From Paguma larvata (taxonomy: Eukaryota > Chordata > Mammalia > Carnivora > Viverridae), in contig CM057826.1 of NCBI GenBank assembly GCA_030068075.1, positions 61,353,312-61,417,311 of the forward strand: a stretch of 64,000 nt of DNA. Direction: 5' to 3'. Within the stretch, counting starts at the first letter, position 1. Each line of letters opens with the position of its first letter. Below, one piece after another: positions 1 through 11,010 of this stretch. The notes under the pieces are model-generated. The model was given only the letters and a program-made list of their open reading frames with translations. It ran no database searches and was not told the DNA's origin. A program made the translations under genes and the position numbers.

Positions 1-1087
1 AAATATCTGTGATTTTTGTTAATGACAGGGCCACGGGGATATAAAACCCATAATGGAAGGGAATGCTATATTGCAGGTAGAACGTAATGAAAATAAAGGT
101 GTGTTTTCCCCATCAAACTTCATAGACCCCCTGGATTCTACCAATAGACTCCGTGGGGGTTAAAAACCCCAATAACACAGGCACTGTGTCGTATTCACGT
201 TTGTATCCATAGTCGGCAGCAAGACCCACCTTAGAGTGCCTTCTCAGAATATGCCGGAAGGAAGGAAGCAGGCAGCCGAGGGATGCAGGGAAGAGGGAAG
301 GGAGGGAGGCGGGTAGAACAGACCCTCACATGCATTCACACTAGCAAGTTTTTCCAGTCTTCGTTTGCTGCTATGAACTGGGCCCCGTGACTCCTAGATT
401 TCTGTCCCTTTTCTGGCCAACCCAGGTGATGTGTCCTCTCACTATTGAAATGGTAAGTAACAAAGCAATATTTAAAAAAAAATCAAATTCATTGGCCTCC
501 TGTAAACATACAAAGAAAAGCAGAGATTTTGTCAGCATTCTTATTTTAACAAATGTACAGTCAGCGTTTACCCTTACGAACACACCGATTCGGTTTGGCA
601 AGCATAGTGCTGCAAAGGAGCCATTGGTAGAAGAATTTGTCTCTCCCCCTTCTTTCCCAATTCAGTTCAAAAAAACATTTCCCGGGCCCCTACCCAGTGC
701 TCAGCTGGAAGCTACAGGCCAAGATCTCGACCTGAAAAGCAAGTCCGCAGCTTGAGGCAGCGGGACTGGGGGTGGCCTTCGCATGCTGGTGACCACTCTC
801 GTAGCCCTGTCTCACCGGGACTAGGTGGGCAAGGTTGGGTTGAGTCAACACAAGAATTTCACATGGACGCATGGCCAGGAGGCGTCTCCCTAAGCCCCTG
901 GAAACTGCACGACAGCAGGGACTGAGCACAATCCATCTTTTAGCAGTAGGATCGGAGGGTATTTTGAATTAAAGCAGGAAGAGAAAGAACCAGTCTGGTG
1001 CTACAAGCTGCTCAAACTCTTCCGGCTGGTCCCTCGTTATTGGCTCCTGGTCAGTGCTGTCTATGTCAGGGTCAACTCCGACATATC
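1..1087. other. Unassigned non-coding stretch
   Basis: No gene or repeat family is recognised here. Overlapping frames of 76-122 codons on both strands resemble no family I know and have no codon bias. The stretch includes a purine-rich patch near 255-310 and mixed single-copy DNA. Confidence 0.4.
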
Positions 1088-1636
1088 TGTCTTAGCTCAG
1101 GCTGCTGTAACAAAAATAGACTGGGTGACTTCCATGATAGAAATTTATTCATCACACTTTTTTTTTTTTAATGTTTGTGTGTTTTTGAGAGTGAGCACAA
1201 GCGGGCCATACGCAGAGAGAGGGAGGACAGAGGATCCAAAGCAGGTTCCATGCTGACAGCAGAGAGCCCAATGTGGGCTCGAACCCACGGACCATGAGAT
1301 CATGGCCGGAGCTGAGATTGGACACTTAATCAACTGAGCCACCCAGGTGTCCCTCGTCATGCTTCTGAAGACTGGGAAGCCCAAGATCAAGTGGCTGGCT
1401 GATTGAGTCCAAGTGAAGGCTCACTTCTTGGCTTGTAGATGGCGACTTTCTTGCCGTGTTCTTACAGACAGAGAGATCACCTCTCCCATGTCTCATGAGG
1501 GCACTCATCCCATTCACGAAGACTCTACTCTCATGACCTAATTACCTCCCAAATGCCCCACCTCCAAATACCATCACGTTGGAGATGAGGGCTTCGACAT
1601 ACGAATTTAGGGGGATGTAAAGTTCAGTCCATGATG
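1088..1636 (-). mobile_element. MaLR-type solo LTR (MST/MLT1A-like), split by a SINE
   Basis: Read on the minus strand, this follows a MaLR LTR end to end. The plus strand opens with TGTCTTAGctCAGGCTGCTG, runs through the 'actgggtgact...' and 'cttgtagatggcgac' blocks and the 'cctaattacctcccaaatg' block, and closes with 'agttcagtccatgatgg'. A SINE at 1158-1354 interrupts it. No internal retroviral sequence adjoins it, so it is a solo LTR. Whether it is MSTx or MLT1A needs alignment. Confidence 0.8.
1158..1354 (-). mobile_element. CAN-SINE (felid SINEC, tRNA-Lys derived)
   Basis: The plus strand starts with the complement of the A tail (poly-T, then aatgttt) and ends with 'tcaactgagccacccaggtgtccc', the complement of the tRNA-like head. 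The B box is present as 'gggctcgaaccc'. It lies inside the LTR at 1088-1636, so it is the younger of the two. It is rather diverged and has no clear TSD. Confidence 0.9.
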
Positions 1637-2184
1637 GTGTTCTTGCCCTGTAGGTTGTCCCACCCACGGCCCACGTTTGAAATCCCAGTATGACTTCTGA
1701 TCAGAGACGCCACCTCCGGCCACCTTACGGGAACCCCTTCATCTCATCTAGCATGTCTCACTGGAGAAAATGGTAAAACATCATAATCTTTTACCATTGG
1801 TTTATGACAAGCCTACCAGGCGGGCCAGCCTTCTTAGAACATTGACCCCAAGCCCATGTCAAGCTTCATGTTTAGATGCTCTCTAGACCTCACCCTGGGA
1901 CTTTGACCTTTCTTAATAGAACGCTGACAAAACATCCCCTGCTATTACTCTCCAGACGGGCAAGCATCGCCTCAAGTTAAACACAGTGGCCTTTTGAGAT
2001 CTGAAGCTTTCCTTTTGTTCTAATTTCAAATTTCTCTGAATAGCCCCAGAAACGGCACCGACAGACCCAAGACACAGAGCTTTTTAAGAGCATCTTACTT
2101 AGAGGGTTCCCATACCTTTTGTCTTCAGAGGCGACAGCCACTTCCTACGATGTCCTTCAGTTGGGTTGACTAAGGGAGTGGGCA
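1637..2184. other. Unassigned non-coding stretch
   Basis: Single-copy-looking sequence between the LTR and a MIR. I recognise no gene, exon or repeat in it. Confidence 0.4.
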
Positions 2185-2420
2185 AGGGTGAAGACCCCAG
2201 GATCAGACTGACCCCATATGTGGGTGCCTGTGCTGTCACATCCTCGTGGGTGGCTTTGGGAATACTAACTAACCTCCCTAAGACCTAATGCCCTCATCTA
2301 TAATGGAGACAATAGTACAGTATATCCAACATATTACAGTACAATGATCCAGAGCTGTTATCCAGGTTAATAAAATATCCAGGTTAAATTAAATAAGGCA
2401 TGTAAAATTCTTAGCATATG
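2185..2420 (-). mobile_element. MIR SINE fragment
   Basis: In MIR minus orientation the order fits the consensus: a degraded 'ctttgggaatactaactaacctccctaagacctaatgccctcatctataatggagacaatagta' block, then an AT-rich 'taaataaggcatgtaaaattcttagcat' block. It is strongly diverged. Confidence 0.6.
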
Positions 2421-2442
2421 AGAGAGAGAGAGAGAGAGAGAG
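2420..2442. repeat. (GA)n microsatellite
   Basis: About eleven GA units without interruption, followed after a short spacer by a TA-rich run near 2455-2472. Confidence 0.95.
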
Positions 2443-3429
2443 TGTAGATACATCTATACATATATATACATGGCGCCACAATTTTGTTAAAAATTGAAGA
2501 GAAAAAAACCTCTTGGCACAACGTTTGAACTGTGGTAAGTGCTCGACTAACTAGTCAAGCAAAGTTATCTGAGTGGCATGAGAACTTACACAGTTGTTCT
2601 TTTATCTGCCTGTATTTTTCCTCCAGGAACGGCCCTCTTTGTTTTCCAGAACAGGAACCCATTAAGGTGATTAGCCAGAAAGAGGAAAGAGAAGGCAAGG
2701 CTTCTAAGACAGGCAACGGTTCCTCGTAGACTGAGCAAGTCGTGATGGGCAATGCCAGAGGTGGGCAACACCTCAGGAGGGCAGGACCTCACACGGGAAT
2801 AACAGTCTGGATTAATCTGTGACCCAGTAGCGACTGAGGTTCAATTTTCCACTAACCAGGTAGATAGAGATTCCAAATCAGCCTGAATTTAGCTTAAAGA
2901 AAATAAAGAAATGTGACTTTTTTTTTTAATTCCCTACCTTGTAAACTAAGATGACGATGGTGGTGGTCGCCGCGATGGTAAGGCAGGTACCAGGAAGCTA
3001 TTCTTTGCTATTTTCAGGAAAAGCCCCAAAAGCTGTTAGAGTAGATCAGAAAACACTGGCTCTGTGCGAGGCAAGGAGGAGAGAACTGAAGGAATGAAGT
3101 CAACGGAGGGGCGAAGAGCAGCACAAATTGAGCGAGAGCACCTCCAGGACTTTGCTCGAGCTACTCTCCTGGAGCTGGGGTGCCCGTTATGAACGAACAA
3201 AGTAAAAGGAACAAAAAACCGAAGCATTAAAGGTGATATACTCTAAGAGGAACACTCCCTTCGCATGCATCTCTCCCTCTGCTTTCCTCTTCGCTCTCAT
3301 TCTCCATATTTCTCCCCAAACCTGCAGTCTCCGTCATCTTTGTAGACGATTCCCAAGGGCCGCCACCATTTGGCCTGACCCGCAAGTGGACAAAACCTTA
3401 ATGGTCCAGCACTCGCTCCCCTCCGTCCC
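2443..3429. other. Unassigned non-coding stretch
   Basis: No known gene or repeat is seen. Three overlapping short frames near 2530-2790 resemble nothing I know. A short GATGRTGGTGGT-like run lies at 2952-2965. Confidence 0.4.
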
Positions 3430-3765
3430 GCGCTCCCAATTCTAAGTTCCCAGGGGAGAATCTGATTGGCTCTATGCAGCCAATGGAGTGCGGCTCCTGG
3501 GTCAGCTGTCCCCTTTGGCCCAATCAACTGTGGCCGGGCGGGGAGGGGGCCATGCACTGTGAAACATGGCTGCAGAGGGCCCGCCTCCAGAGAAGGGCCG
3601 CAAGCTTTACCGGGCAGGCGCCTGACTTGACGCTTGCGTCCCGAGCCTCGCTCACCTTTCTCTTGGTGCTCGCCCACCCCACTTTGAGGCCTCATTCGAT
3701 GGCTCCAGGAACCAGCCTCCACACCCACTCGGAGAATCCGCTCCTCCTCGTCAGAGCCCCGGGGA
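3430..3765. promoter_or_regulatory. CpG-rich, CCAAT-rich promoter-like block
   Basis: By hand count there are about 20 CpGs in roughly 330 bp of about 60% GC, unusual for the surrounding AT-rich DNA. Four CCAAT cores occur within 90 bp: CCAAT at 3436-3440, ATTGG (reverse) at 3465-3469, CCAAT at 3480-3484 and CCAAT at 3520-3524. A GGGCGGGG Sp1-type box lies at about 3536-3543. There is no TATA box. This architecture (NF-Y plus Sp1, TATA-less) is typical of housekeeping or bidirectional promoters. I see no coding first exon on either side, so the transcript, if any, is unknown. Frames of 126 and 164 codons through the block look like chance in GC-rich DNA. Confidence 0.45.
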
Positions 3766-3959
3766 CACACAGTAACTACACAGCTCCTCACCGTCTCTTA
3801 TTTCCGTGCTTGATTCTGGTTCATGTATCTCAAGCACAGGACTTCTCTGTCTAGTGCCTAGCCCGGGGCGAATACATGCAGACTGGCTGGCTGAAGAAAT
3901 GAAATGAATTGCCCATCAGTTTTGCATTTTATGAATATGTTTTAGCCCTCATCAGAGGC

Positions 3960-4090
3960 CTCTGAGAGCTATATCATCATTGCCCGAAAGGATGAGATGA
4001 CTTATCTATGCCCATACGGCCCGTTAGAGACGGAATAAAGGCCTCACCTCAGGTTTTATGACGCCAGAACTTCTAACGAAACCGTTAATG
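3960..4090 (+). mobile_element. MIR SINE fragment
   Basis: Weak MIR-like succession ('ccctcatcagaggcc', 'ccgaaaggatgagatgacttatc', 'ggaataaaggcc'). Strongly diverged. Confidence 0.4.
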
Positions 4091-4469
4091 CCAGTCTTAT
4101 TCTCTGCCTTAGATGCCACAACCTCTCTGTTTTCAAATCTGTGCCAGATTTAGTTGAATAACACTACTTGCCTTTGAAGGGATTGTGGGAGAAATAATTA
4201 CTACTTATCCATTGTCTGGAAATGGCAGGTTATAAAAATGTAGCAATCCAACTCAGTCTTCACTTTTAGATCTTTTGTAGAACAGGAGACTCGACTCTGC
4301 AATCACAGTAGACAGGCTTTTCTTTGTTTATGCAAAAGTTTATTTGAGCCCTGGATTTTGAGATCTAAAGAGTTCTACTCTTTTTCATCTCCTTGAATGT
4401 GAGTAAATATTTTTGACACTCTGGTATCTCTCCATAAAAACCACCACCGACCCTCCCTCTGTCTATGAG
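4091..4469. other. Unassigned non-coding stretch
   Basis: AT-rich sequence with no recognised gene or repeat. Confidence 0.4.
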
Positions 4470-4930
4470 TTGGGGTGCAGGATGGGGGTTGCGAGCTGGC
4501 CCATCCCCGGCACTCAGTGTGGCCACTTGACCCAGGCCTGGCCACAGTGATCCTGTAGCCCTTTGCCTAAAGCTGTTGATTTAGGTGAGAGCAGAGAGCC
4601 AACCCAGACCAATGGGAGTCAACATTGGGATTTTGCTGGAGGTTTCCGGAAAGAGTTGCTCTCCATGTGTTCCAGTTACTAAGCCTACAATTACTGGTGG
4701 CCACCGTTGTCATCACCTAGAAAAGAGCCTGTCTGAGCCTTCATAGAAAGCAGATTCACGAGTTAAAGAAATGTCAAGTTCTAAGGACATGAGACTCCTG
4801 TGACTAAAACCAGTGTCAGCCCTGGACGTACCAATTATCAGTGAGAACTAACAATAAATTCCCTTTTATGCTGCAACCTGTCTGACCCGGAATTCTGCCA
4901 CTTACAACAATAACCAAAAAAATCCTGAGA
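4470..4930 (+). mobile_element. LTR-like eutherian interspersed repeat
   Basis: The order of blocks fits a repeat common in placental mammals. It has a 'gacccaggcctggccac' and 'ccaatggga' region, a middle 'ccaccgttgtcatcacctag..gagcctgtctgagc' region, and a 3' end with a polyadenylation signal in 'caataaattcccttt' followed by 'ttctgccacttacaac' and 'atcctgaga'. The terminal AATAAA and the ending resemble MaLR/ERVL-type LTRs. I cannot fix the subfamily. Confidence 0.6.
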
Positions 4931-5229
4931 AACATATTGAAAATAACCGTCATAATAATTAAAAGTTGATAATACGTCAAGTCGAATTCTCAACCTGCTT
5001 CCTGAGCTCAAATTATATTGACTATATTGAGTGAGGCAACCGCTTCCATGTTCGAAGAATTTATATTCCAATCAAGAAGGCTAAATTAAGATAATTTTTA
5101 AACGGTTCTCTTTATTTCGTACCTTTCTGTAAACAGCATTCGCTAAGTGCTGTAAGATTAGAGCCCTTTGCTTTATTGCACGTGACTTGGGGTTCATGGC
5201 ACTTACCTCAATTTAAATAGTCGATAGTT

Positions 5230-5350
5230 TTGTAATTATTGCGTTAATGACTTCCTCTCCCATCAGACTGGGATTTCATGAGGAAGGAGACCTTGTCCGT
5301 CTTTTGCTCACTACTATGTTCTCTGCTCGGCACAGTGCTCACCCTCTAGA
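5230..5350 (+). mobile_element. L2 3'-end fragment
   Basis: Matches the conserved L2 tail in order: a 'ctccc..cagactgggatttcatgagg' block, 'gagaccttgtccgtctttt' and 'ctcggcacagtgctc'. Confidence 0.7.
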
Positions 5351-6265
5351 AGCTTACAGTCCGATGGTAGAGACACATCAGAATGAACCCCTTCTAACAC
5401 AGGGAGACACTTGCTCCGCCTCCACCGGGGTCACAACAAGCACAAGGGTTGTGGGTCCCCAGAAAGAGAGCCAAGCCATTTCCCTGAAGGAGGAAGGCAG
5501 AGGCTGAGGAGGTTTCCCAGAGGGAGTAGATACTTGAACTCTTTCTTTCATTTCTTGTTTGTTTCCTTCTGTTTCTTTTAGACTGAGAAACATGTTGTGC
5601 TCACATACTCTGGAGTGACCTCCAAGCTTCCCCGCCTCCTGGCGTCCGTATTTGGGCTTCTCCTGGAGCCAAAAGCAAGTTGGTCGTCCTGGTGTGCGGC
5701 TTGGACATTCCCTCTTGGATAGAGTTCATGGTTGGTCGTAAGCAGCGTCGAAGATGCCTCTCCAGTGACCTCCACCCCTTGCAAACAAAAGCTTGTTTGA
5801 ATTGGGCTCTCTCCTCGCTTGCATCTAGAACATTCGAGATGGATGTAAACACTATCTGCACTCTCAAAACCAAGCTTCTCAAGTGTTCAAGACGCTTTAT
5901 TACAGAAAAAACTAAAGGACAAAAGACAAACATCCCCTTACAAAGCCTCACTATGAGCCCTTCTTTTGATCACCAGTCTGGGAAATGGGCCCCACACCCT
6001 ATTTTGAGATAGATCTTCCCGGAAAGAACCTGAAACCAGAGGAGCTGATTCTGCTGACCCCACATTGAAGTTTCAATTTTTTTTTTCTCAGAGTTAGCAC
6101 CGGAGTCCTAACCTCAAGCCATCCAGGTGTCAGCAGAGGCCTCCTAGCCCTTGAGAGCTGAGACCACACAAAGCCTCCCCAAGACTTCTATAATTCTAGA
6201 CCTCTTCTGCCTTTCTGCACCTTTAGATCGACTGTGCTAGGAGTTCGAAATCCCTCTTTTCCCTC
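5351..6265. other. Unassigned non-coding stretch
   Basis: Contains frames up to 116 codons (5601-5951 minus, 5680-6012 plus) that overlap on opposite strands and resemble no known protein. Judged non-coding. Confidence 0.4.
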
Positions 6266-6540
6266 TTCTTTGTTAAAAGCCCCTTTCACCCCTCAAGATC
6301 TCCTTCATGGGTCATCTTCTCCATGAAGCCTTCCTCGGTTGCAAATGCGAGTTGCTCCTCTCTGTTCTGAAGACATTCTGCACAGCCTCTCTTTGTGCTT
6401 CGTACGATTTGTGGCTTCTCGGCTATATCTCCATCTCCCCGTTAGACTGCGAGCCCGCGAGAGCAGGGTCCCTGAATCAGCCCCTTTCTGTGACCCCAGA
6501 CATCAGATCCCGGGACGAAGTAGCCACTCCGTAAATCTCA
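6266..6540 (+). mobile_element. L2 3' fragment
   Basis: L2-like blocks in order: 'tcttctccatgaagccttcctcgg', then a pyrimidine-rich stretch, then 'gttagactgcgagcccgcgagagcagggtccctg' and 'gacgaagtagccactccgtaaat', which is the L2 3' terminal region. Confidence 0.75.
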
Positions 6541-7347
6541 TCGAATTGTACTGGCAAAGAAAAGAAGTAGAGAAATTCTCCCACTGGGGTTTCCTGTTTT
6601 TAAGACAAGACCGCCAGGGTCACTGAGCAGAGCTATTTGTCTCCCAGAGTCTCAAGATCTGACTTAAGTCACGGCGCTCATGACTGACAGACATTTTAAA
6701 TAAAAGCGGCTCACGTTTGCCTCACCATTAGGGCTCCAGCAAAACCATGTGGGACAAATTGATTCATGTGTATGAAGTTATATTTATTTTAATAAGCACA
6801 GTCCTTTCTCAAGACGCAGGGTTGGAGCTAAATGTCTCTCTCCGGACATCTTGAGTAAGTAGGTTTCGGTGCCACTTAATGTTAAGATGAACGTTTTGCA
6901 TTCCAAATGCTTGCTTTAAGGAGCCCAACGGTTTTAACTGAAATGATTAAAATTAAATTGCAAATTCCTAGCCTCTTTTTTACATTTTGCTAGATATTCC
7001 AAACATAAGCAGGAGAAATCTAACCATATTTGGAAAACTTCCCGTCTCCTCGTTGTCTGCATGCACGCATGCATTCATTCATCCATCCATTCCTGCCTTC
7101 TTCCCGAAAAGTGTCTACCGCGCGACAGATTCGTGATGCAAAAATTATCTCTAAATTTCTCCTGTGAACGATTTTTCAAACAGCATTACCACGGGACAGT
7201 TGGCACTTGGAAGGTGACCGTGATAAAATTGTCACTATCGCTGCCCGTACACTCCATCTTTCTCCATCCAGGGCCATTAAAATGCCCAGTTCCTCCCTTC
7301 ATGTTTGAGAGTCAATAGCTTGCTATTCTAAGAGACACGATTTTTCT
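6541..7347. other. Unassigned stretch, possibly partly conserved non-coding
   Basis: No repeat family is recognised. Two AT-rich patches with intact homeodomain/POU-like words (6770-6975 and 7125-7250) look more like single-copy conserved DNA than repeat. A degenerate ATTC/ATCC run sits at 7067-7092. Confidence 0.35.
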
Positions 7348-7550
7348 TAATGTTTATTTATTTATTTTGAGAGAGAGAGAGAGACAGCATCAGCAGGGGA
7401 GGGACAGAGAGAGGAAGAGACAGAATCCCAATGCAGGCTCCACACTGACAGCCCAGAGCCCAATATGAGGCTCGGTCCCACGGCGCGAGATCATGACCTG
7501 AGCCGCAGTCAAGAGCCAGTCACTTAACCAACTGAGTCACTCGAGCGCAC
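7348..7550 (-). mobile_element. CAN-SINE (felid SINEC)
   Basis: Complement of tail ('taatgtttatttatttattttgag') through to the complement of the head ('ccaactgagtcactcgagcgcacc'). Probable diverged TSD: AAGAGACACGATTTTTCT before, AAAAGACACATTTCT after. Confidence 0.9.
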
Positions 7551-7924
7551 CACTAAAAGACACATTTCTAAGCTCTGGTTCATTGTTTCCCTAATGGCCC
7601 GTTAGCCAATAGTTCAGTATCTCTGTCTTGCAGCCCTTATTTCCACTGGGCCAGAGCCATTGAGGCCGGCTGGGGCTTTCTAACTGTAGCCATGAGCTGT
7701 GCTAGAAACAGCCCAGCCCTCAGACCCTTTGAGCCAAACCCAGTTCACTCCCCCACTGAGAAATTCCCTTCCTTCCTGGCCGGTGGCCCTCTGGGCTCTT
7801 GCCTCTTCCTCCTTGTGAAACTCTAAAGGCATTAAACCTCAAAAAGAAAGGGATTTCCAATCTTTTTCTTCTAGGAGACTCCGTGACCCCGAGATATATT
7901 TAATGCTTCCTCCCCATGACCAGC
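7551..7924. other. Unassigned non-coding stretch
   Basis: No recognised gene or repeat. Confidence 0.4.
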
Positions 7925-8465
7925 TGAAACAATTTTGAAAGAGGAAAACAAAGTTGGAGAACTCACGCTATCTGATCTTAAGCCTTAGTGTAACACTACA
8001 GGGCACATGGTAGGGTGACCTGGCGTGAAGATGGCTACATCAATCAACAGAACCGAAAAGACAGTCCAGAAATAGACTAACATCTACATGCGACTGGTTT
8101 CGGACCCAAGTGCAAAGTTATTTCAATGAGGGAAAGGAGAGTCTTTTCAACAAATGGTACCGGAACAAACGGACCTCCCCTTGCGGGGAACGAAACTTGA
8201 CCCTTACCTTATCATGAACAAAAGTTCGTTCACAGCAGATCACGGACCGACGTAGAAGAGCTAAATTAACTGCAAAATTAACAAAGTTTCTGAGAGATAG
8301 CAGAGGAGAACATCTTTGTGATATCCAGGGAGCCGAAATTTCTTAGCTAGGATACAAAAAACAAACCATAACCCAAAAAGTTAATGAATTCGGCTTTATA
8401 AAAGTTTTAAACCTTTACTCTTCAAAAGACACTAGTAAGAAATTGAAATGGTAGTACACAGACTA

Positions 8466-8568
8466 GAAATAGACAGATAGATAAATAGATAGATAGATGA
8501 TAGATGGATAGATGAGAGAGAGAGAGAGAGAGAGAGAGATAATAGATAGATAGATGATAGATAGAGAG
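8466..8568. repeat. Compound (GATA)n/(GA)n microsatellite
   Basis: Imperfect GATA units, then about 13 GA units, then more GATA units. It lies inside the old L1 and is a likely length-polymorphic locus. Confidence 0.95.
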
Positions 8569-8869
8569 CTGAAAGACTTCTGTAAGGCACCTCTACTACT
8601 CCATAACTATAAAACAAACATTCTAATAACAATGAGCTAGATATTTAAACAGAAACGTCAGAGTAGGTGTATGAACGCACAGTAAACATGTGAAGATGGT
8701 CCCCGGGATTGGTCACCAGGGAAATTACAGTTCACATCGCAGTGGGGAGCCGCTACACCTCCGGCGACAGCTAAAATTAACAAGGTTGACTCTGCAAGTA
8801 TTGGCAATTACTTTGGAAAACAGCTTGGTGGTTTATTGTTTTTAAAAGTTAGCCATAAATGTAAGAAAC

Positions 8870-9149
8870 AAAACAAATGAACATGGGGGCGGAGGGGGGG
8901 CGGGGAGAGAAGCAAGCTAAGAAACAGACTCTTTCTTACCTATAGGGAACAAACTGATGGTTACCAGAGGGGAGGGGTGGGGGAGATGGGTGAAATAAGG
9001 GATGGGGAGTGAGGGGTCCACTTGCTGTGATGAGCGCCGGGTGCTGTATGGAAGTGTTGAATCACTATATTGTACACCTGAAACTAACATTACACTGTAT
9101 GATAACTAACCTGAATTTAAATAAAAACTTGGAGAAAAAAATAAATAAT
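8870..9149 (+). mobile_element. Carnivore-lineage L1 3' end, nested in the old L1
   Basis: Carnivore L1 3' UTR hallmarks: a G-rich polypurine head, 'gaaacagactctttcttac', 'gatggttaccagagggg', 'gtgatgagcgccgggtgctg', 'gttgaatcactatattgtac' and 'aatttaaataaaaactt' with an A-rich tail. The host L1 sequence stops and resumes on either side. A short TSD (TAAGAAAC at 8862-8869, AAAGAAAC at 9150-9157) fits target-primed insertion. It is 5' truncated to about 280 bp, with no ORF content. Two strong G-quadruplex motifs lie in it (about 8884-8905 and 8968-8990). Confidence 0.85.
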
Positions 9150-9775
9150 AAAGAAACGATACCCATATACAGGGTATTTGGTCTAGCCATTCCGCTCCTG
9201 AATATTTTCCCAGGAGGAATGAAAACCTCTGCCTACACAACGATTTGTACATGAATGCTCATAGCAGATTTACGCAGAATAAACGGTTGTGTGTATTCGT
9301 ACAATGGGATGGCCCGCCTCAGTAAGGACTACTGATACATACACTATCAGTGCGTATTTTCGAGTTGAACTTGAAAATCAGGGCGCTGAGCAAAATAAGC
9401 CAGACATAGAAAAGGAGGTATTATATAATTTCACTTATGCGGCATTCTGAAAAAGGCGAATCTCATCTACACTGACAGGAAGCTGAGCGGCGGTTGCCCG
9501 GGACCTGGGCGGGCATGGGAATTTACTGCAAAGGGGACTGAGGGATATTTTGGGAGATGAGAAAAATATACATCTTGACTGTGGTGTTTACACAAGTGTA
9601 CGTATTTGCTGAAACTCATCAAATTGTGCACCTAAAGAGGCGATTATATTTTCTTTCTTGTGCAGGTCTAGGTTGTCCCTGTTGTTTCTAGTGACCCTTA
9701 CTTACTGCTTGCAATTTGTTGTAAAAAAATTTTAAAGCTCCCTCACATTAGATACGTTAATAAGACCCCTTTTTC

Positions 9776-9993
9776 TTTTAAAAAAATTTTTTTTAACATT
9801 TATTTATTTTTGACAGAGGGACAGAGCATGAACAGGGGAAGGGCAGAGGGAGAGGGAGACACAGAATCTGAAGCAGGCTCCAGGCTCTAAGCCATCAGCA
9901 CAGAGTCCAACGCAGGGCTCGAACTCACAGACAGTGAGATCATGACCTGAGCTGAAGTCGGCCGCCCAACCGACTGAGCCACCCACGCACCCC
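9776..9993 (-). mobile_element. CAN-SINE (felid SINEC) with TSD
   Basis: Full-length minus copy. The TSD fixes the ends: AGACCCCTTTTTC at 9763-9775 and AGGCCCCTTTTTC at 9994-10006, one mismatch in 13. Confidence 0.95.
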
Positions 9994-10261
9994 AGGCCCC
10001 TTTTTCAAGAAGCCCGCCCTTTTAGAGTGCCCTCTTCTTGCTTCTCTTTAGACTGGTCCTTTTCTAGCCCAGACATCCTGGGACTTCCCATGATTCCTTC
10101 TCTGGGTTGGACCTACCATTTTATAAATCCCAAGCCATCCTCATTTGGGCTTTGTTCCCTTTGGTTCTGAGTCCTATAAAAAAATGCGAAGATTCCTGTC
10201 TCTCTTGAATCCCTTAGAAAATGTAGGTGTGTGAGGGAATCACGTATATCAATTATGATGC

Positions 10262-10540
10262 TACCTTTCACTTAAAACCAATCCAAAGCAACTCTATAAA
10301 GTAGCTTTGTATCCCCATTGTATAGAGAAGTAAACTGAGGTGAAAGTAACGAAGTAACCTGCCCCAAGTCTCACATCTAGAAAGTAGTGGGGATGAGATC
10401 TGCTCCCAGGACTTCCTAGCCCAAAGTCTGACGACCCACCATCTACCGAGGTCTTATGACACGTCAGACACTGGGCTGAGCTCTTTACATTATCGTTACT
10501 GCACCAGATCCTCACCACACTCATCCAGAAGGTGTCGACA
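10262..10540 (+). mobile_element. MIR fragments (two)
   Basis: 10262-10450 carries 'atccccattgtatagagaagtaaactgagg' and 'ctagaaagtagtggggatgagatctg', the MIR core and right side. 10450-10540 restarts with MIR 5' words ('cagacactgggctgagctctttacat', 'tcctcaccacactcatcc'). Two head-to-tail fragments. Confidence 0.8.
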
Positions 10541-10844
10541 TGAAAGCTGTTGTCAAATATTGAAGGACCGTCCCCAGGAATAAAGACTTAAACCTGCTAA
10601 AATAACTACAGAGAGCATAACTTGGATCGGTGAGAAGTTACAAGGAAACAAACGTTGGCTCAAAATAAGGAGTGAATTTCGAACCATCTGAGCCGTCCCA
10701 GATTGAGTTATTTTGTCGGGTAGTGAGCCCTCTGTCCCCGGAGATACACAAGAAGAATCTGTCTGCTTACAGAGATTGTAAAATCACCTTCCTCATTTTG
10801 TGAGCTCATGATCGAGGAAGAATATCGGGATGAACTTTCGCCAT

Positions 10845-11010
10845 GGCCAGGCACAGCGCTTTGGATCCCGGCTCTCGTGGGAAAATACAACGTACGTATC
10901 CTTATTTATTTGACCTGTTAGAAAGCTAAGTTCAGAAAAATCAAATAATTTACCCAAGGTCATACAGTTCATGTGTGATTTTGAGTCCAAATCTGTTTGA
11001 TTCCAAATCT
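10845..11010 (+). mobile_element. MIR fragment
   Basis: MIR words in order: 'ccaggcacagcgcttt', 'aatttacccaaggtcatacag' and 'gattttgagtccaaatctg'. Confidence 0.75.

Larger units (their letters stand above)
7925..9650 (+). mobile_element. Old L1 (L1M-type) 3' ORF2 and 3' UTR, interrupted
   Basis: Nucleotide blocks of the L1 ORF2 3' third occur in order: 'acaaagttggagaactcac', 'gagtcttttcaacaaatgg', 'cttcaaaagacac' and 'ttggcaattactttggaaaac'. After a nested insertion the element resumes with 'tctagccattccgctcctg' and 'catacaatgggatgg', then a 3' UTR with 'gttgcccgggacctggg' and 'ttgtgcacctaaag'. The reading frame is destroyed throughout. A GATA/GA microsatellite (8466-8568) and a younger L1 tail (8870-9149) sit inside it. 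Confidence 0.85.

Noticed and set aside
3297..3791. 164-codon minus frame and 126-codon plus frame in the CCAAT/CpG block
   Set aside because: Opposing frames in GC-rich DNA with no protein similarity; the region is better read as promoter-like.
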